Below, in pieces: positions 49,646 through 58,625 of a DNA stretch of 64,000 bases (its first letter is position 1; each line of letters begins with the position of its first letter). Origin of the DNA: Methylotenera sp. L2L1 (lineage in GTDB: Bacteria > Pseudomonadota > Gammaproteobacteria > Burkholderiales > Methylophilaceae). Location: NCBI RefSeq assembly GCF_000744605.1, contig NZ_JQMG01000001.1, forward strand, positions 248,001 to 312,000, given 5' to 3'. The notes under the pieces were generated by a model. That model saw nothing but the letters and a program-made list of their open reading frames with translations. It did not search any database and was not told the origin of the DNA. A program made the translations under genes and the position numbers.

Positions 49646-50110
49646 ATGTTCCATATTGTTTTATTTGAGCCTGAAATCCCACCAAACACAGGCAACATCA
49701 TACGGCTATGTGCCAACACTGGCGCACAATTACACTTAGTAAAACCGCTCGGTTTTAGCCTAGAAGACAAGCAGCTGAAGCGCGCGGGCTTAGACTATCA
49801 CGAATACGCCAACTTAAAAGTACATGAAAACTGGGAAGCCTGTAAAACCGCACTTGCAGGCAAGCGACTATTTGCAATTACCACTAAAGGCAGCACTACG
49901 CATAGTGATATTGCATTTAAAGCTGAGGATGTATTTGTATTTGGCCCTGAAACACGCGGGCTATCAGAGGAAGTCCGCAACGAGTTCACCGCAGAACACC
50001 GCGTACGATTACCAATGTTACCCAATAGCCGCAGCTTGAATTTATCAAACTCTGCTGCGGTATTGCTTTATGAAGCTTGGCGACAAATTGGGTTTGAAGG
50101 CGGTAGCTAA
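49646..50110 (+). CDS. trmL: tRNA (cytidine/uridine-34-2'-O)-methyltransferase TrmL
   Basis: Methylates the wobble ribose of tRNA-Leu isoacceptors. 154 residues of the SPOUT fold: [20 protein letters not shown] at the N-terminus, FGPETRGL near 92 and [22 protein letters not shown] at the C-terminal knot. It is the minimal SpoU-type enzyme without an added RNA-binding domain. Convergent with gpsA. Confidence 0.95.
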   Translation: MFHIVLFEPEIPPNTGNIIRLCANTGAQLHLVKPLGFSLEDKQLKRAGLDYHEYANLKVHENWEACKTALAGKRLFAITTKGSTTHSDIAFKAEDVFVFGPETRGLSEEVRNEFTAEHRVRLPMLPNSRSLNLSNSAAVLLYEAWRQIGFEGGS

Positions 50111-50156
50111 GTCCGGCTACCAGAATAGACTATTGCTAAAAACATCACCAGCGATG

Positions 50157-51149
50157 TTACACGCCTTCTGGTTTTTGTTCGCGACCTAACAGCTCCATCA
50201 CGGCATCCTGTGCACTCTTACCATGCGATAACGCTTGGTTAACCTCACAGGTAATCGGCATATCGACGCCTAACGTTTCGGCGCGACGCATCACCTCACG
50301 TGCGGTGTTCACGCCCTCTGCCACATGACCAAGCCCTTGCAAAATATCCGCTAAGCTTTTGCCGCTGGCAAGCTGCAAACCCACTTCTCTATTTCTAGAA
50401 TATTGGCCCGTACACGTTAGTATCAAATCACCAACGCCTGCCAAACCCATAAATGTTTCTGACTTAGCACCAAGGGCTAAGCCAAAACGCGTCATTTCAG
50501 TTAAGCCACGAGTAATCATCGCGGCACGTGCATTATTACCAAAGCCCATCCCATCAGAAATGCCAGCTGCAATCGCCATCACATTTTTAACCGCGCCGCC
50601 TACCGACACACCAATCACATCAGTCGTATCGTACACACGTAAGTTTGCCCCATGAATCAACAATGCAGCCTCTTTAGCAAAAGCCTCATCATTCGCAGCC
50701 AAGGTAACCGCGGTAGGTAAACCACGCACCAACTCTGCAGCAAAACTAGGCCCAGATAAAGCGCCCCATTTTTGCTCACTGCCTAGCTCTTCAAGCGCCA
50801 CCTCATATGGTAATTTAGCAGTTTGTGGCTCTAGGCCTTTATGTGCCCAGATAATAGGCAGCGTACTACCTAGTTGCTTAATGTCTTTTAAAATATTTCT
50901 AAAGCCAGCAGTAGGTACCACTGACAAAATCAAATCAGCACCATCAAGTGCTATTTGCAAACTATCCTCAATCTGTAACTGATCATTAAATTTAAAGTCA
51001 CCCAAATACAGAGGGTTTGCACGCGCTTTACGCATACCAGAAACATGACCAGCATTACGTGCCCACAGTGAAACCTGATGACGTTGACTGATATTCATCG
51101 CCAGCGCGGTTCCCCATGCGCCAGCACCTAATACTGCAATTTTTGCCAT
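50157..51149 (-). CDS. gpsA: Glycerol-3-phosphate dehydrogenase [NAD(P)+]
   Basis: Supplies glycerol-3-phosphate for phospholipid synthesis. 330 residues: dinucleotide-binding AVLGAGAWGTALAM at residue 5, WAHKGLE near 105, SGPSFAAEL near 137, and the catalytic-lysine GAVKNVMAIAAGISDGMGFGNNARAA region near 190. Downstream of secB and the SH3 gene, 16 nt behind the latter. The common betaproteobacterial secB-gpsA neighbourhood is kept. Confidence 0.96.
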   Translation of the reverse strand: MAKIAVLGAGAWGTALAMNISQRHQVSLWARNAGHVSGMRKARANPLYLGDFKFNDQLQIEDSLQIALDGADLILSVVPTAGFRNILKDIKQLGSTLPIIWAHKGLEPQTAKLPYEVALEELGSEQKWGALSGPSFAAELVRGLPTAVTLAANDEAFAKEAALLIHGANLRVYDTTDVIGVSVGGAVKNVMAIAAGISDGMGFGNNARAAMITRGLTEMTRFGLALGAKSETFMGLAGVGDLILTCTGQYSRNREVGLQLASGKSLADILQGLGHVAEGVNTAREVMRRAETLGVDMPITCEVNQALSHGKSAQDAVMELLGREQKPEGV

Positions 51150-51165
51150 TTAATCAAAATCCTAG

Positions 51166-51618
51166 TTAATCAAAACCCCAAGTAGATGAAACTAGAACGT
51201 ATCCAGTAACGCCATCTCGATGCTTTACTTTTAGCCATCCATGATTAGATTTAGGCTCTACCAGTTCCAGCACAACATCTTTTTCTAATGTTGCAACTAC
51301 ATCGGCGCCAACATCTGGACGAGCTCTCATTTCGGTTTGGCTTTTAGTGACCAGTACCGAGCGCTTAGCCGACAAATGTTTAGCTTCCACCCAATTCATA
51401 CCTCCCTGCGCATCACGAACCTTTAGCCAGTCGCCAAGGTTAACAACAACTTCTACAGGGTAAAGATGGCTTAGCAATAACACTTTTTTTGCTGAAATTG
51501 ATGGCGCATCATACAAGATGGCTTTGGGGACGGCGACAGACCTAAAATCTAACGCAGATGCCGTGATCGGCATCCACATCAGCGCGAAAATTAAAGCAAC
51601 TTTCGGAAATCGAGACAT
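51166..51618 (-). CDS. Exported bacterial SH3-domain protein
   Basis: 150 residues. A signal peptide (ALIFALMWMPITASA) precedes two SH3b-like halves (YDAPSISAKKVLLLSHLYPVEV and MRARPDVGADVVATLEKDVVLEL) and an end in SSTWGFD. SH3b domains often bind peptidoglycan, and a role near the wall is an inference. It sits 5 nt behind secB and 16 nt before gpsA, so it is in the operon. Confidence 0.83.
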   Translation of the reverse strand: MSRFPKVALIFALMWMPITASALDFRSVAVPKAILYDAPSISAKKVLLLSHLYPVEVVVNLGDWLKVRDAQGGMNWVEAKHLSAKRSVLVTKSQTEMRARPDVGADVVATLEKDVVLELVEPKSNHGWLKVKHRDGVTGYVLVSSTWGFD

Positions 51619-51623
51619 TACAC

Positions 51624-52103
51624 TTATTGCACAGAACCTGCTTGTTCAGCTTCTTGTTGCTTTTGTTGTGCAAACAAAGCTTCAAAGTTGATTGGGTTTA
51701 GCAATACAGGTTGGAAACCAGCACGCACCACTAAATCAGAAACGCTTTCACGTAAGTACGGGAACAGAATGTTAGGGCAGGTAATGCCAACAATCATTTC
51801 AATATTTTCTGCAGGCACGTTACGAATTTGGAAAATACCCGCTTGTGTTACTTCTACCAAAAATACTGTTTTATCGGCAATTTTAGAGGTAACCGTCACT
51901 TTGATTGCTACTTCAAATACGTTTTCTTCAACTTGCTGCGCTAAGTTGCTTAACTCAATACTGACCTGTGGTTGCGTACGGTCTGTAAAAATTTGTGGTG
52001 CATGAGGAATTTCTAATGAACCATCTTTGACATAAATTTTTTCAATACTGAAACCTGGTTGTTGCGCTTGCTCTTGTGCTACGTTGTTTTCTTCTTGTGC
52101 CAT
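51624..52103 (-). CDS. secB: Protein-export chaperone SecB
   Basis: Keeps precursors unfolded for SecA. 159 residues with GFSIEKIYVKDGSLEIPHAP at the N-terminus, LFPYLRESVSDLVVRAGF near residue 115 and an acidic/Gln-rich end. ATG at 52103 follows a 152-nt gap from grxC containing a 9-bp hairpin (52187-52214). The rhodanese-grxC-secB-gpsA order is typical of betaproteobacteria. Confidence 0.95.
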   Translation of the reverse strand: MAQEENNVAQEQAQQPGFSIEKIYVKDGSLEIPHAPQIFTDRTQPQVSIELSNLAQQVEENVFEVAIKVTVTSKIADKTVFLVEVTQAGIFQIRNVPAENIEMIVGITCPNILFPYLRESVSDLVVRAGFQPVLLNPINFEALFAQQKQQEAEQAGSVQ

Positions 52104-52186
52104 AATTTTCTACTTAAAAATATTAATTAAAATTGGTAATCAGTGACAGAGTCAATTGAAGTTTAGTAAAACTTAAGCACCTATTT

Positions 52187-52214
52187 TAGCAGAGTTTAAT
52201 TTTGGACTCTGCTA
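52187..52214. other. Hairpin between grxC and secB
   Basis: TAGCAGAGT (52187-52195) pairs perfectly with ACTCTGCTA (52206-52214) over a 10-nt loop. There is no T-tract on either strand, so it is not a plain terminator. It would be in the leader of secB and could affect mRNA processing or translation. Confidence 0.5.
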
Positions 52215-52255
52215 TAAATAGAGTGAATATACCCTTAACGCTCAGAAACGAGCCA

Positions 52256-52510
52256 TTAAGCCAACAATGGATCAAGCCCACCCGCTAAATCTAAAGCCCG
52301 CAAGTCATCAAAACCGCCAATATGACGATCATCGATATAAATTTGTGGCACGGTACGACGACCTGTCTTTTGCATCATTTCGTCGCGTCGCTCTGGCTGC
52401 AGATCAATACGAACTTTATTAATTTCTGTCACGCCCTTGCTGGTTAACAAGCGCTCTGCATTGATGCAATAAGGACAAACCGCTGAGGTGTACATTAAAA
52501 TATTAGCCAT
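52256..52510 (-). CDS. grxC: Glutaredoxin 3
   Basis: 84 residues with the dithiol active site CPYC in SAVCPYCINAER near residue 11 and TVPQIYIDDRHIGGFDDL near 53. It transfers electrons from glutathione to disulfide targets. The start is 4 nt behind the rhodanese gene, so they share a transcript. Confidence 0.94.
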   Translation of the reverse strand: MANILMYTSAVCPYCINAERLLTSKGVTEINKVRIDLQPERRDEMMQKTGRRTVPQIYIDDRHIGGFDDLRALDLAGGLDPLLA

Positions 52511-52514
52511 ACAA

Positions 52515-52928
52515 TTACGCTTTCACGATAGGAAGCTTTGCTTCTACCCATGCATTAAGACCACCCTGCAAATTGTGCACTTGCTTAAATTCGGCTTTAC
52601 GTAAGATATCGCATGCTTTTGCTGAGCGCGCACCACGCTGGCAATTCACTAATACCGGCTTATCTTTATATTTAACCAACTCATTTAAACGATTAGCCAA
52701 TTGATCTAAAGGAATATGCTTTGCATCAACAATGTGCCCATTTGCAAACTCAGCATCATCACGCACATCAATCACTAATGCATGACTGCGGTTAATAAGC
52801 GTCACGGCTTCGGTCGTACCTAAATTAGGCACACCACCCGCCCCTTTTCCAAAACTAGGCAATAACAACATGATGCCAGAGCCAAAGGCCAAGCCAATTA
52901 ACAAGGCATTATCTTTTATAAATTCCAC
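52515..52928 (-). CDS. Membrane-anchored rhodanese-like sulfurtransferase
   Basis: 137 residues. An N-terminal membrane segment (NALLIGLAFGSGIMLLL) precedes one rhodanese domain with VIDVRDDAEFANGHIVDAKHIP and the catalytic cysteine in VNCQRGARSAK near residue 100. It resembles the YibN/GlpE-type proteins encoded next to grxC and secB in many proteobacteria. A role in thiol or membrane chemistry is plausible. First gene of the minus-strand run, divergent from gpmI. Confidence 0.87.
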   Translation of the reverse strand: MEFIKDNALLIGLAFGSGIMLLLPSFGKGAGGVPNLGTTEAVTLINRSHALVIDVRDDAEFANGHIVDAKHIPLDQLANRLNELVKYKDKPVLVNCQRGARSAKACDILRKAEFKQVHNLQGGLNAWVEAKLPIVKA

Positions 52929-53082
52929 TGCTTACCTTTCAAAGTTTTACGCATCTAATTGTAAGTAACTGATGCAGCATATTAGCTCGCACTACTTACA
53001 TATTTATAATCAGATTTTACGTGTAAATGCGCTAAAATGCTCGTATTGATATCACAATTTATGCAAAAGATTGAGGCGAAAC

Positions 53083-54639
53083 ATGTCCCCTAATAAAAAT
53101 ATCACTCCAGTTTGCCTACTGATTCTAGATGGCTTCGGTTATCGTGAAGAAATCACCGATAACGCTATTGCACAAGCGAACAAACCAAATTGGGATGCGC
53201 TATGGAAAAACTTCCCACACACATTAATTAATGCCTCTGAACACTATGTAGGATTGCCAGATGGTCAAATGGGCAACTCGGAAGTTGGTCATTTGAACAT
53301 TGGCGCTGGACGCATTGTATTTCAGGACTTTGAACGCATAAACAACAGCATCACAACGGGCGAGTTTTTTGAACACCCAGTGTTAGCACCCGCCTTAGTA
53401 GACATCAAGAATAATGACAAAGCGCTACATATTTTTGGTTTGCTCTCAAATGGCGGTGTCCACAGCCATCAAGACCACATTCATGCCATGATCAAAATGG
53501 CGGCAATTCATGGTGTTAGTAAAGTTTATGTACACGCATTTCTGGATGGCCGCGACACACCGCCAATCAGCGCGGCACCTTATATTGATGCGTTAGAGCA
53601 GCAATGCAAAACAATCGGTGTTGGTAAGATTGCATCAATCAGCGGACGTTTTTATGGCATGGACAGAGACAAGCGCTGGCCACGTGTAGAAGCTGCATAT
53701 AAATTATTTACAGAAGGTGTTGGCGAATTTACCGCTGAAACTGCCACAGCAGGTTTACAAGATGCGTATGCCCGCGGAGAAAATGATGAGTTTGTGAAAA
53801 CCACAGCGATTCATCAAGCCAATGAAGCACCAATCAAAATGGAAGATGGTGACTTGGCTGTGTTTATGAACTTCCGTTCAGACCGCGCCCGTCAATTAAC
53901 ACATGCCCTACTTGCTGAAGAGTTTGATGGTTTTCACCGTCGCCATGTGCCAAAACTTGCAGGCTTCTTCACGCTTACTATGTACGACAAGAAAGAAACG
54001 AAAGCGACGGTAATTTTTCCACCTCAGGAAGTCAAAAATACGCTGGGTGAATATCTATCGGCACAAGGGCTCACGCAGCTTAGAATTGCAGAAACCGAGA
54101 AATACCCGCACGTCACATTTTTCTTTAATGGCGGTGAAGAAACCGTCTTTGCTGGTGAAGATAGAATTCTCGTGCCGTCTCCAAAAGTGGAAACCTATGA
54201 CTTGCAGCCAGAAATGAGCGCCAATGAAGTCACAGAGAAACTAGAAGAAGCGATTTTAAGCAAAAAATACAATGCGATTATTTGTAACTATGCCAATTGC
54301 GATATGGTTGGCCATTCAGGCAACCTCAAGGCAGCGATTGCTGCTGTAGAGGCATTGGACACCTGTATCGGCCGTGTTGTGAATGCCATGCAGAGCATCG
54401 GTGGTGAAGTGCTGATTACAGCAGACCATGGCAATGTTGAGCAAATGTATGACGGACAGAACCAACAACCCCATACACAGCACACCACCAACCTAGTACC
54501 GCTCGTGTACATTGGCAGAAATGGCCAGTTAAGCAATAATGGCGCACTCTCTGACCTAGCCCCTACCATCTTAAACCTGATGGGGGTTGACCAACCCCAT
54601 GAAATGACGGGTAAAAACCTAGTTCAGTTTAACGCTTAA
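53083..54639 (+). CDS. gpmI: 2,3-bisphosphoglycerate-independent phosphoglycerate mutase
   Basis: Glycolysis/gluconeogenesis: 3-phosphoglycerate to 2-phosphoglycerate, using two Mn ions. About 518 residues with LLILDGFGYRE near the N-terminus, the phospho-acceptor Ser in MGNSEVGHLNIGAGR near 65, AFLDGRDTPP near 152, and metal ligands in NYANCDMVGHSGN and ITADHGNVEQM. GAGG before ATG 53083 decides the start over TTG 53071. envC follows 18 nt later, which is the E. coli order gpmI-envC. Confidence 0.96.
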   Translation: MSPNKNITPVCLLILDGFGYREEITDNAIAQANKPNWDALWKNFPHTLINASEHYVGLPDGQMGNSEVGHLNIGAGRIVFQDFERINNSITTGEFFEHPVLAPALVDIKNNDKALHIFGLLSNGGVHSHQDHIHAMIKMAAIHGVSKVYVHAFLDGRDTPPISAAPYIDALEQQCKTIGVGKIASISGRFYGMDRDKRWPRVEAAYKLFTEGVGEFTAETATAGLQDAYARGENDEFVKTTAIHQANEAPIKMEDGDLAVFMNFRSDRARQLTHALLAEEFDGFHRRHVPKLAGFFTLTMYDKKETKATVIFPPQEVKNTLGEYLSAQGLTQLRIAETEKYPHVTFFFNGGEETVFAGEDRILVPSPKVETYDLQPEMSANEVTEKLEEAILSKKYNAIICNYANCDMVGHSGNLKAAIAAVEALDTCIGRVVNAMQSIGGEVLITADHGNVEQMYDGQNQQPHTQHTTNLVPLVYIGRNGQLSNNGALSDLAPTILNLMGVDQPHEMTGKNLVQFNA

Positions 54640-54657
54640 GCCAAACACGTCCATACC

Positions 54658-55899
54658 ATGATGCGCCACCGTATTTTGCAAACAACATCAATGCTGACAT
54701 TGATGCTCTCGCTACTGCTCCACGCATCATGGTGTTTTGCCGAAAAAAAACCAGAACAACCGAAACAGGCATTAAGCCAGTTACAAAAACAATTGGAAGA
54801 ACTAAAGAAAGACCTAGATCAAGCACAGGAAGAACACAAAGACGCTGCGGATGCACTCAAAGAAAGTGAAGTTGCCATTAGCAGTGCAAATAAAAAACTA
54901 CATGAAATTAGTAAGCAACAAATTGATAATAAAAAAGAATTAGCCAAGCTGGAGGCTGAATCAAAATCAACCAACATTGCGCTTAACCAGCAGCAAAAAC
55001 TATTAAGCGGTCAGCTCTATCAGCAATACATACACGGCCAGCAAAGTTATGTGCAAATGATTCTACAAAGTCAGCGCCCGAGCGAGGTCGCACGCGACTT
55101 GCATTATTACTCATACGTTGCAAAAGCACGCGCTGACTTAATCAACAACATGCAAAACAACTTAAATAAGATTACTAAACTTAATGAGTTAACTGCCTCT
55201 AAGCTGCAAGAAATCACAGATCTCAAGCAAAAACAAATTGATGAAAAGCGTATTCTTGAACTTAAAAAGAAAGAAAAATCTAAAGTTGTAAAATCGCTAT
55301 CACAACAAATTGCTGAGCAGCGCGGGCAAATTAAAAAACTGAGCCGTGATGAAAAGCGCTTATCTCAACTTGTGAGCCGCTTGGCCCAGATTATTCCTAA
55401 AAAGAAAAAAGTAGCGAAACAGTCATCACAAACCATTAAACCAACACCTAACACTGCCGTTAACAATGAAAAGTTACCGAGTGATAATTTTATTGGTGCC
55501 AATTTCCAAGCTTTAAAAGGCAAGCTTCGCTTACCTGTACGCGGTGAGGTTAGCAATCGATTTGGCTCAATTAGGCAAGATAGCGGCATCTCTTGGAAGG
55601 GCTTGTTTATAAAGGCCAACGAAGGAGCGGAAGTAAAAGCAGTGGCATCTGGTCGTGTTGTTTTTGCAGACTGGCTAAGAGGTTTCGGCAACCTGATTAT
55701 TCTTGATCATGGTGATGGATACATGAGCCTATATGGCAATAATCAATCCGTTTTAAGACAACCGGGTGACATGGTAAAAGGTGGTGACACGATTGCCTCA
55801 GTTGGCAACACTGGTGGCAATGAATCTAACGGGCTTTATTACGAGCTCAGAAATCAAAGCCGGCCATTCGACCCGATGGCATGGAGTAACCTAAATTAA
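54658..55899 (+). CDS. envC: Murein hydrolase activator EnvC
   Basis: 413 residues: a signal peptide, a long coiled coil (about residues 35-260, Lys/Glu/Gln rich) and a C-terminal LytM/M23 domain with LRLPVRGEVSNRFG and VVFADWLRGFGNLIILDHGDGYMSLYGNN. The active-site ligands are lost (SWKGLFI and LYYELRN replace the usual His/Asp and His-x-His positions). This is the pattern of the non-catalytic activator EnvC, which switches on AmiA/AmiB amidases at division. Follows gpmI by 18 nt. Confidence 0.9.
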   Translation: MMRHRILQTTSMLTLMLSLLLHASWCFAEKKPEQPKQALSQLQKQLEELKKDLDQAQEEHKDAADALKESEVAISSANKKLHEISKQQIDNKKELAKLEAESKSTNIALNQQQKLLSGQLYQQYIHGQQSYVQMILQSQRPSEVARDLHYYSYVAKARADLINNMQNNLNKITKLNELTASKLQEITDLKQKQIDEKRILELKKKEKSKVVKSLSQQIAEQRGQIKKLSRDEKRLSQLVSRLAQIIPKKKKVAKQSSQTIKPTPNTAVNNEKLPSDNFIGANFQALKGKLRLPVRGEVSNRFGSIRQDSGISWKGLFIKANEGAEVKAVASGRVVFADWLRGFGNLIILDHGDGYMSLYGNNQSVLRQPGDMVKGGDTIASVGNTGGNESNGLYYELRNQSRPFDPMAWSNLN

Positions 55900-56003
55900 T
55901 AAGACTGAGTCATTGCCATAACGACTTTGAAGTCCGGTGATTTTCTCAACATCGATACACTGTCAACTAACACTGACAAACATAGTAATCTGTCAGGCCT
56001 AAT

Positions 56004-56036
56004 AAAAAAAGCACGCAGATATGCGTGCTTTTTTTA
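56004..56036. terminator. Bidirectional intrinsic terminator between envC and the Ala/Pro-rich lipoprotein gene
   Basis: GCACGCA (56011-56017) and TGCGTGC (56022-56028) pair over a 4-nt loop, with an A-run before and a T-run after, so it can stop transcription from both sides. Confidence 0.85.
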
Positions 56037-56074
56037 TTCATTCAAACTTAGCGACATATGCTAAGTTTGAATCA

Positions 56075-56359
56075 TTATTGTGGTTCTGAATCTGCAAATT
56101 TTGCAACTTCACCCGCTGCAGCAGCTGCAGCAGCTTCTGTTTCAGCAGCAATTTGTGCTGGGTCTAAAGTAATACCAGGGATGCGTTCATCAGCAGCTGG
56201 CTCATAACCACCGGAAACTGGTGCTGCTGGCGCTGGTGCTTCTGCTGGTGCAGCAACTGGTGCCTCTTCAACTGGCGCAGCTTCTTCCTTCTCGCCACAA
56301 CCTACCACCAATAAACTAGTCATTCCCAATACTAATAATGAGCGCAATAACATAGACAT
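56075..56359 (-). CDS. Small Ala/Pro/Glu-rich lipoprotein
   Basis: 94 residues with a lipobox signal (LLVLGMTSLLVVGC). The rest is low-complexity: EAAPVEEAPVAAPAEAPAPA, then a Pro/Gly stretch and an acidic Ala-run (ETEAAAAAAAGE). No enzymatic domain is seen. Such flexible linkers often space a membrane anchor from the wall. AAGGGAG ends 7 nt before the ATG at 56359, so it is expected to be expressed. Confidence 0.72.
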   Translation of the reverse strand: MSMLLRSLLVLGMTSLLVVGCGEKEEAAPVEEAPVAAPAEAPAPAAPVSGGYEPAADERIPGITLDPAQIAAETEAAAAAAAGEVAKFADSEPQ

Positions 56360-56583
56360 ATAATCTCCCTTTATATTTAGATAATTAAACAGTTACTCAT
56401 TGTTTTATATTCAATGAGTTAGCCATTTTTCTGAAACTAGTGGTTATTCTAACGCATTCAAGATTCTCTGCAACCTTAATACAACATATGTCTACAATCA
56501 ACGCTATTAAGTTCCGCAGACGCACTAAACACATTCGCTCAACCATTTTGAGCACTATATTTTGAACGATGACACTAGGGCGA

Positions 56584-57003
56584 TTATTCGCCAATCACAT
56601 GAAATAAGACGCGTCGATGGCTCGCTAAATGTCGGTGCTCGTACAGGAAAATGCCTTGCCATTGCCCTAAGGCCAGCTTACCTTCTAATAAGGGAATGGA
56701 TAAATGGGTTTGCGTAAGGGCGGAGCGCACATGTGCAGGCATATCGTCAGGCCCCTCGACTGTGTGAATGAATAAAGGATCGCCATCAGGCACTAAGCGA
56801 TTAAAGAAGGATTCCATGTCGACCAACACATCGTGATCGTAGTTCTCATTAATCAGAAGGCTTGCCGATGTATGTTGTATATATAGAGTTACCACGCCTG
56901 TACGCAAACCGCTTGATTCTGCCCAGTCAATGACCTGCGGCGTAATATCGTAAAGCTGGCGGCCTTTTGTATGAACGCTAACCTGTCCCGTTTTTTGTTG
57001 CAT
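56584..57003 (-). CDS. YjbQ-family protein (UPF0047, secondary thiamine-phosphate synthase-like)
   Basis: 139 residues of the YjbQ/UPF0047 fold. LYIQHTSASLLINENYDHDVL near 45, VEGPDDMPAHVRSAL near 86 and LGQWQGIFLYEHR near 116 are the signature blocks. Members complement thiamine-phosphate synthase loss weakly in E. coli, and the physiological role is unsettled. ATG at 57003; 68 nt behind the next upstream gene. Confidence 0.9.
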   Translation of the reverse strand: MQQKTGQVSVHTKGRQLYDITPQVIDWAESSGLRTGVVTLYIQHTSASLLINENYDHDVLVDMESFFNRLVPDGDPLFIHTVEGPDDMPAHVRSALTQTHLSIPLLEGKLALGQWQGIFLYEHRHLASHRRVLFHVIGE

Positions 57004-57071
57004 TGATTACTCCAAACTCATTATGAATGCTTAGAGTATATCCAAAAACTTAAGCAGAACCCAATCCAAAC

Positions 57072-57650
57072 CTACCAACAACCCCATGGTGAAAAATATC
57101 CAGCCCCCATCCCAAAGCGTGGGCCGAATCTAGAGCCATAAGCACCAAATCCATATGGGCTGAATCCAAAACGCTGGTATCGACAAAATGGATCTTCGAA
57201 ACGCTGATGACTGATCATCTGCTGTTTAAGTTTTGCTAGCTCAGCACGTTTATCTTGCTCTCGCTTGTTGATTTCTTCTGCAAGCTTATTCCTTAACGCA
57301 AGCTCACGACTGCTGTGAATATAGTCGAGCACTTTTTTATCAACGCCTCGCTGACTTAAATCTACACTTTGGCTAGGCGTAAGCGCATAGCTTGAATCAG
57401 TCTCTTTTATTTTTTGAATAATCTGATCGTGGCCCAGCCCTTGTTTGGACAACACGACAATTTCATCCAAACTCAACACAGGATGAGGTTGGGGCATTAT
57501 TTTCTCTAAAGCTTCGGCAGAAATCCTATCGATGGGAGGTGGCACACCAGCTTGCTTACCATCGGTTGCACAACCGGCGACAACACTCATCAGGATAATC
57601 ACTGCAAAATAACTGCACTTATTGATACCCATCATGTTGATACCCATCAT
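57072..57650 (-). CDS. Lipoprotein of unknown function with Gly/Phe-rich tail
   Basis: 192 residues. The lipobox is MSVVAGCA, followed by a predicted helical middle (KQGLGHDQIIQKIK and a charged EEINKREQDKRAEL stretch) and a tail of about 45 residues alternating Gly, Phe, Tyr, Pro and Arg (GFSPYGFGAYGSRFGPRF) ending in GCW. The strong GGAGGGG lies 6 nt before the ATG at 57650, inside the end of the transglycosylase gene, so they are coupled. The N-terminus carries a tandem duplication of five codons (MMGIN twice). No function is recognised. Confidence 0.7.
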   Translation of the reverse strand: MMGINMMGINKCSYFAVIILMSVVAGCATDGKQAGVPPPIDRISAEALEKIMPQPHPVLSLDEIVVLSKQGLGHDQIIQKIKETDSSYALTPSQSVDLSQRGVDKKVLDYIHSSRELALRNKLAEEINKREQDKRAELAKLKQQMISHQRFEDPFCRYQRFGFSPYGFGAYGSRFGPRFGMGAGYFSPWGCW

Positions 57651-57651
57651 G
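57622..57651. repeat. Two exact 15-bp tandem copies at a gene start
   Basis: TTGATACCCATCATG is present at 57622-57636 and again at 57637-57651. Read on the minus strand it duplicates the first five codons of the lipoprotein gene at 57072 and its ATG pair. It is probably a slippage event and keeps the frame. Confidence 0.85.
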
Positions 57652-57652
57652 A

Positions 57653-58585
57653 TTAACCCCTCCGTTTGAAAATGGGGGACGGTTCCGTAATGGTGCCGTC
57701 AAAACTATGATTCTTGATTGGGTAGCGTGCCTGTACTTTTTTAACATACTGACGTGTCTCAGGGTAAGGTGGGATACCATTATATTTATTCACAGACCCT
57801 TCACCCGCATTGTATGCGGCCACAGCCAAGGCAACGTCTCCTTTAAAGTAAGCCAGTAACCAACGTAAATAAGCCACGCCGCCTTTGATATTCTGGCTGG
57901 CATTAAATGCATTTTTTACATTAAACCGCTCCGCAGTGCCCGGAATCAATTGCATCAAACCCTGAGCTTGCTGGTTTGATTGCGCTGTTGCGATAAAATT
58001 GGATTCTACCGAAATGATAGAAAGCACTAATCTAGCATCCACTTGATACCAAGCCGAAATCGTATCAACCAAATGCAAAATCCAACGCTTATCTTTAGAT
58101 AGCCCTGCAACATACTGATCTATGTTCTCCGCATGCCCATGCTCCAATGATGCTTTCTCTGGCTCAACCTCAGCCAGCACGCAAGGAGGCAAATCAACCA
58201 TGTTTAGCTCTATCGTCTCTAGCATTTTTTGTGACTCGTAATGCCCTTGTAAAGAGGCGGTTGCAAACATCGCGGCAGCTAAGTCACGGTTAGCAGAGAC
58301 ACCTTTACCAGACGCATATAACATGCCAAGCCTAAACTGCGCCTCAGCACTACCTAGGCGAGAAGCTTGACAGTAAAGCTTCGCAGCCTGCCAATCACTG
58401 TCAACATTTTTCACATCTCGCTCTGCCTCTACTGCACGTAAGAGCAAATCGCGAATCACTTCCGGTTCATGACTAAATGTTTCCTGCTCATGCTGGCTGA
58501 GCTCTGCATACGACACATTTGCCACCGTAACAAGCATGGCAAACATGACGTGTCTCAACTTATTCATCAATAGAATGCTGACCAA
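57653..58585 (-). CDS. Lytic transglycosylase with Sel1-like repeats
   Basis: 310 residues: a signal peptide, Sel1/TPR-like helices (AAKLYCQASRLGSAEAQFRLGMLYASGKG near residues 63-95), and an SLT domain from about 190. The catalytic Glu is in SVESNFIATAQSNQQ, followed by AQGLMQLIPGTAERF and VAAYNAGEGSVNKY. It cuts the glycan chain of peptidoglycan to leave anhydro-MurNAc, feeding recycling of which AmgK and MurU are part. The start TTG 58585 has AAAGGAG 4 nt upstream; ATG 58567 lacks a ribosome site. Confidence 0.9.
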   Translation of the reverse strand: MVSILLMNKLRHVMFAMLVTVANVSYAELSQHEQETFSHEPEVIRDLLLRAVEAERDVKNVDSDWQAAKLYCQASRLGSAEAQFRLGMLYASGKGVSANRDLAAAMFATASLQGHYESQKMLETIELNMVDLPPCVLAEVEPEKASLEHGHAENIDQYVAGLSKDKRWILHLVDTISAWYQVDARLVLSIISVESNFIATAQSNQQAQGLMQLIPGTAERFNVKNAFNASQNIKGGVAYLRWLLAYFKGDVALAVAAYNAGEGSVNKYNGIPPYPETRQYVKKVQARYPIKNHSFDGTITEPSPIFKRRG

Positions 58586-58625
58586 TCCGCTCCTTTAGCC
58601 CTAGGGCATTTCATCGTGAGTTACT

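Noticed and set aside
52187-52214. Hairpin between grxC and secB as an intrinsic terminator
   Set aside because: No T-tract on the minus strand, so it cannot be a standard terminator for grxC; recorded only as a hairpin.
54658-55899. M23 domain protein treated as a degraded pseudogene
   Set aside because: The missing metal ligands are characteristic of EnvC, which works as an activator, and the frame is intact.
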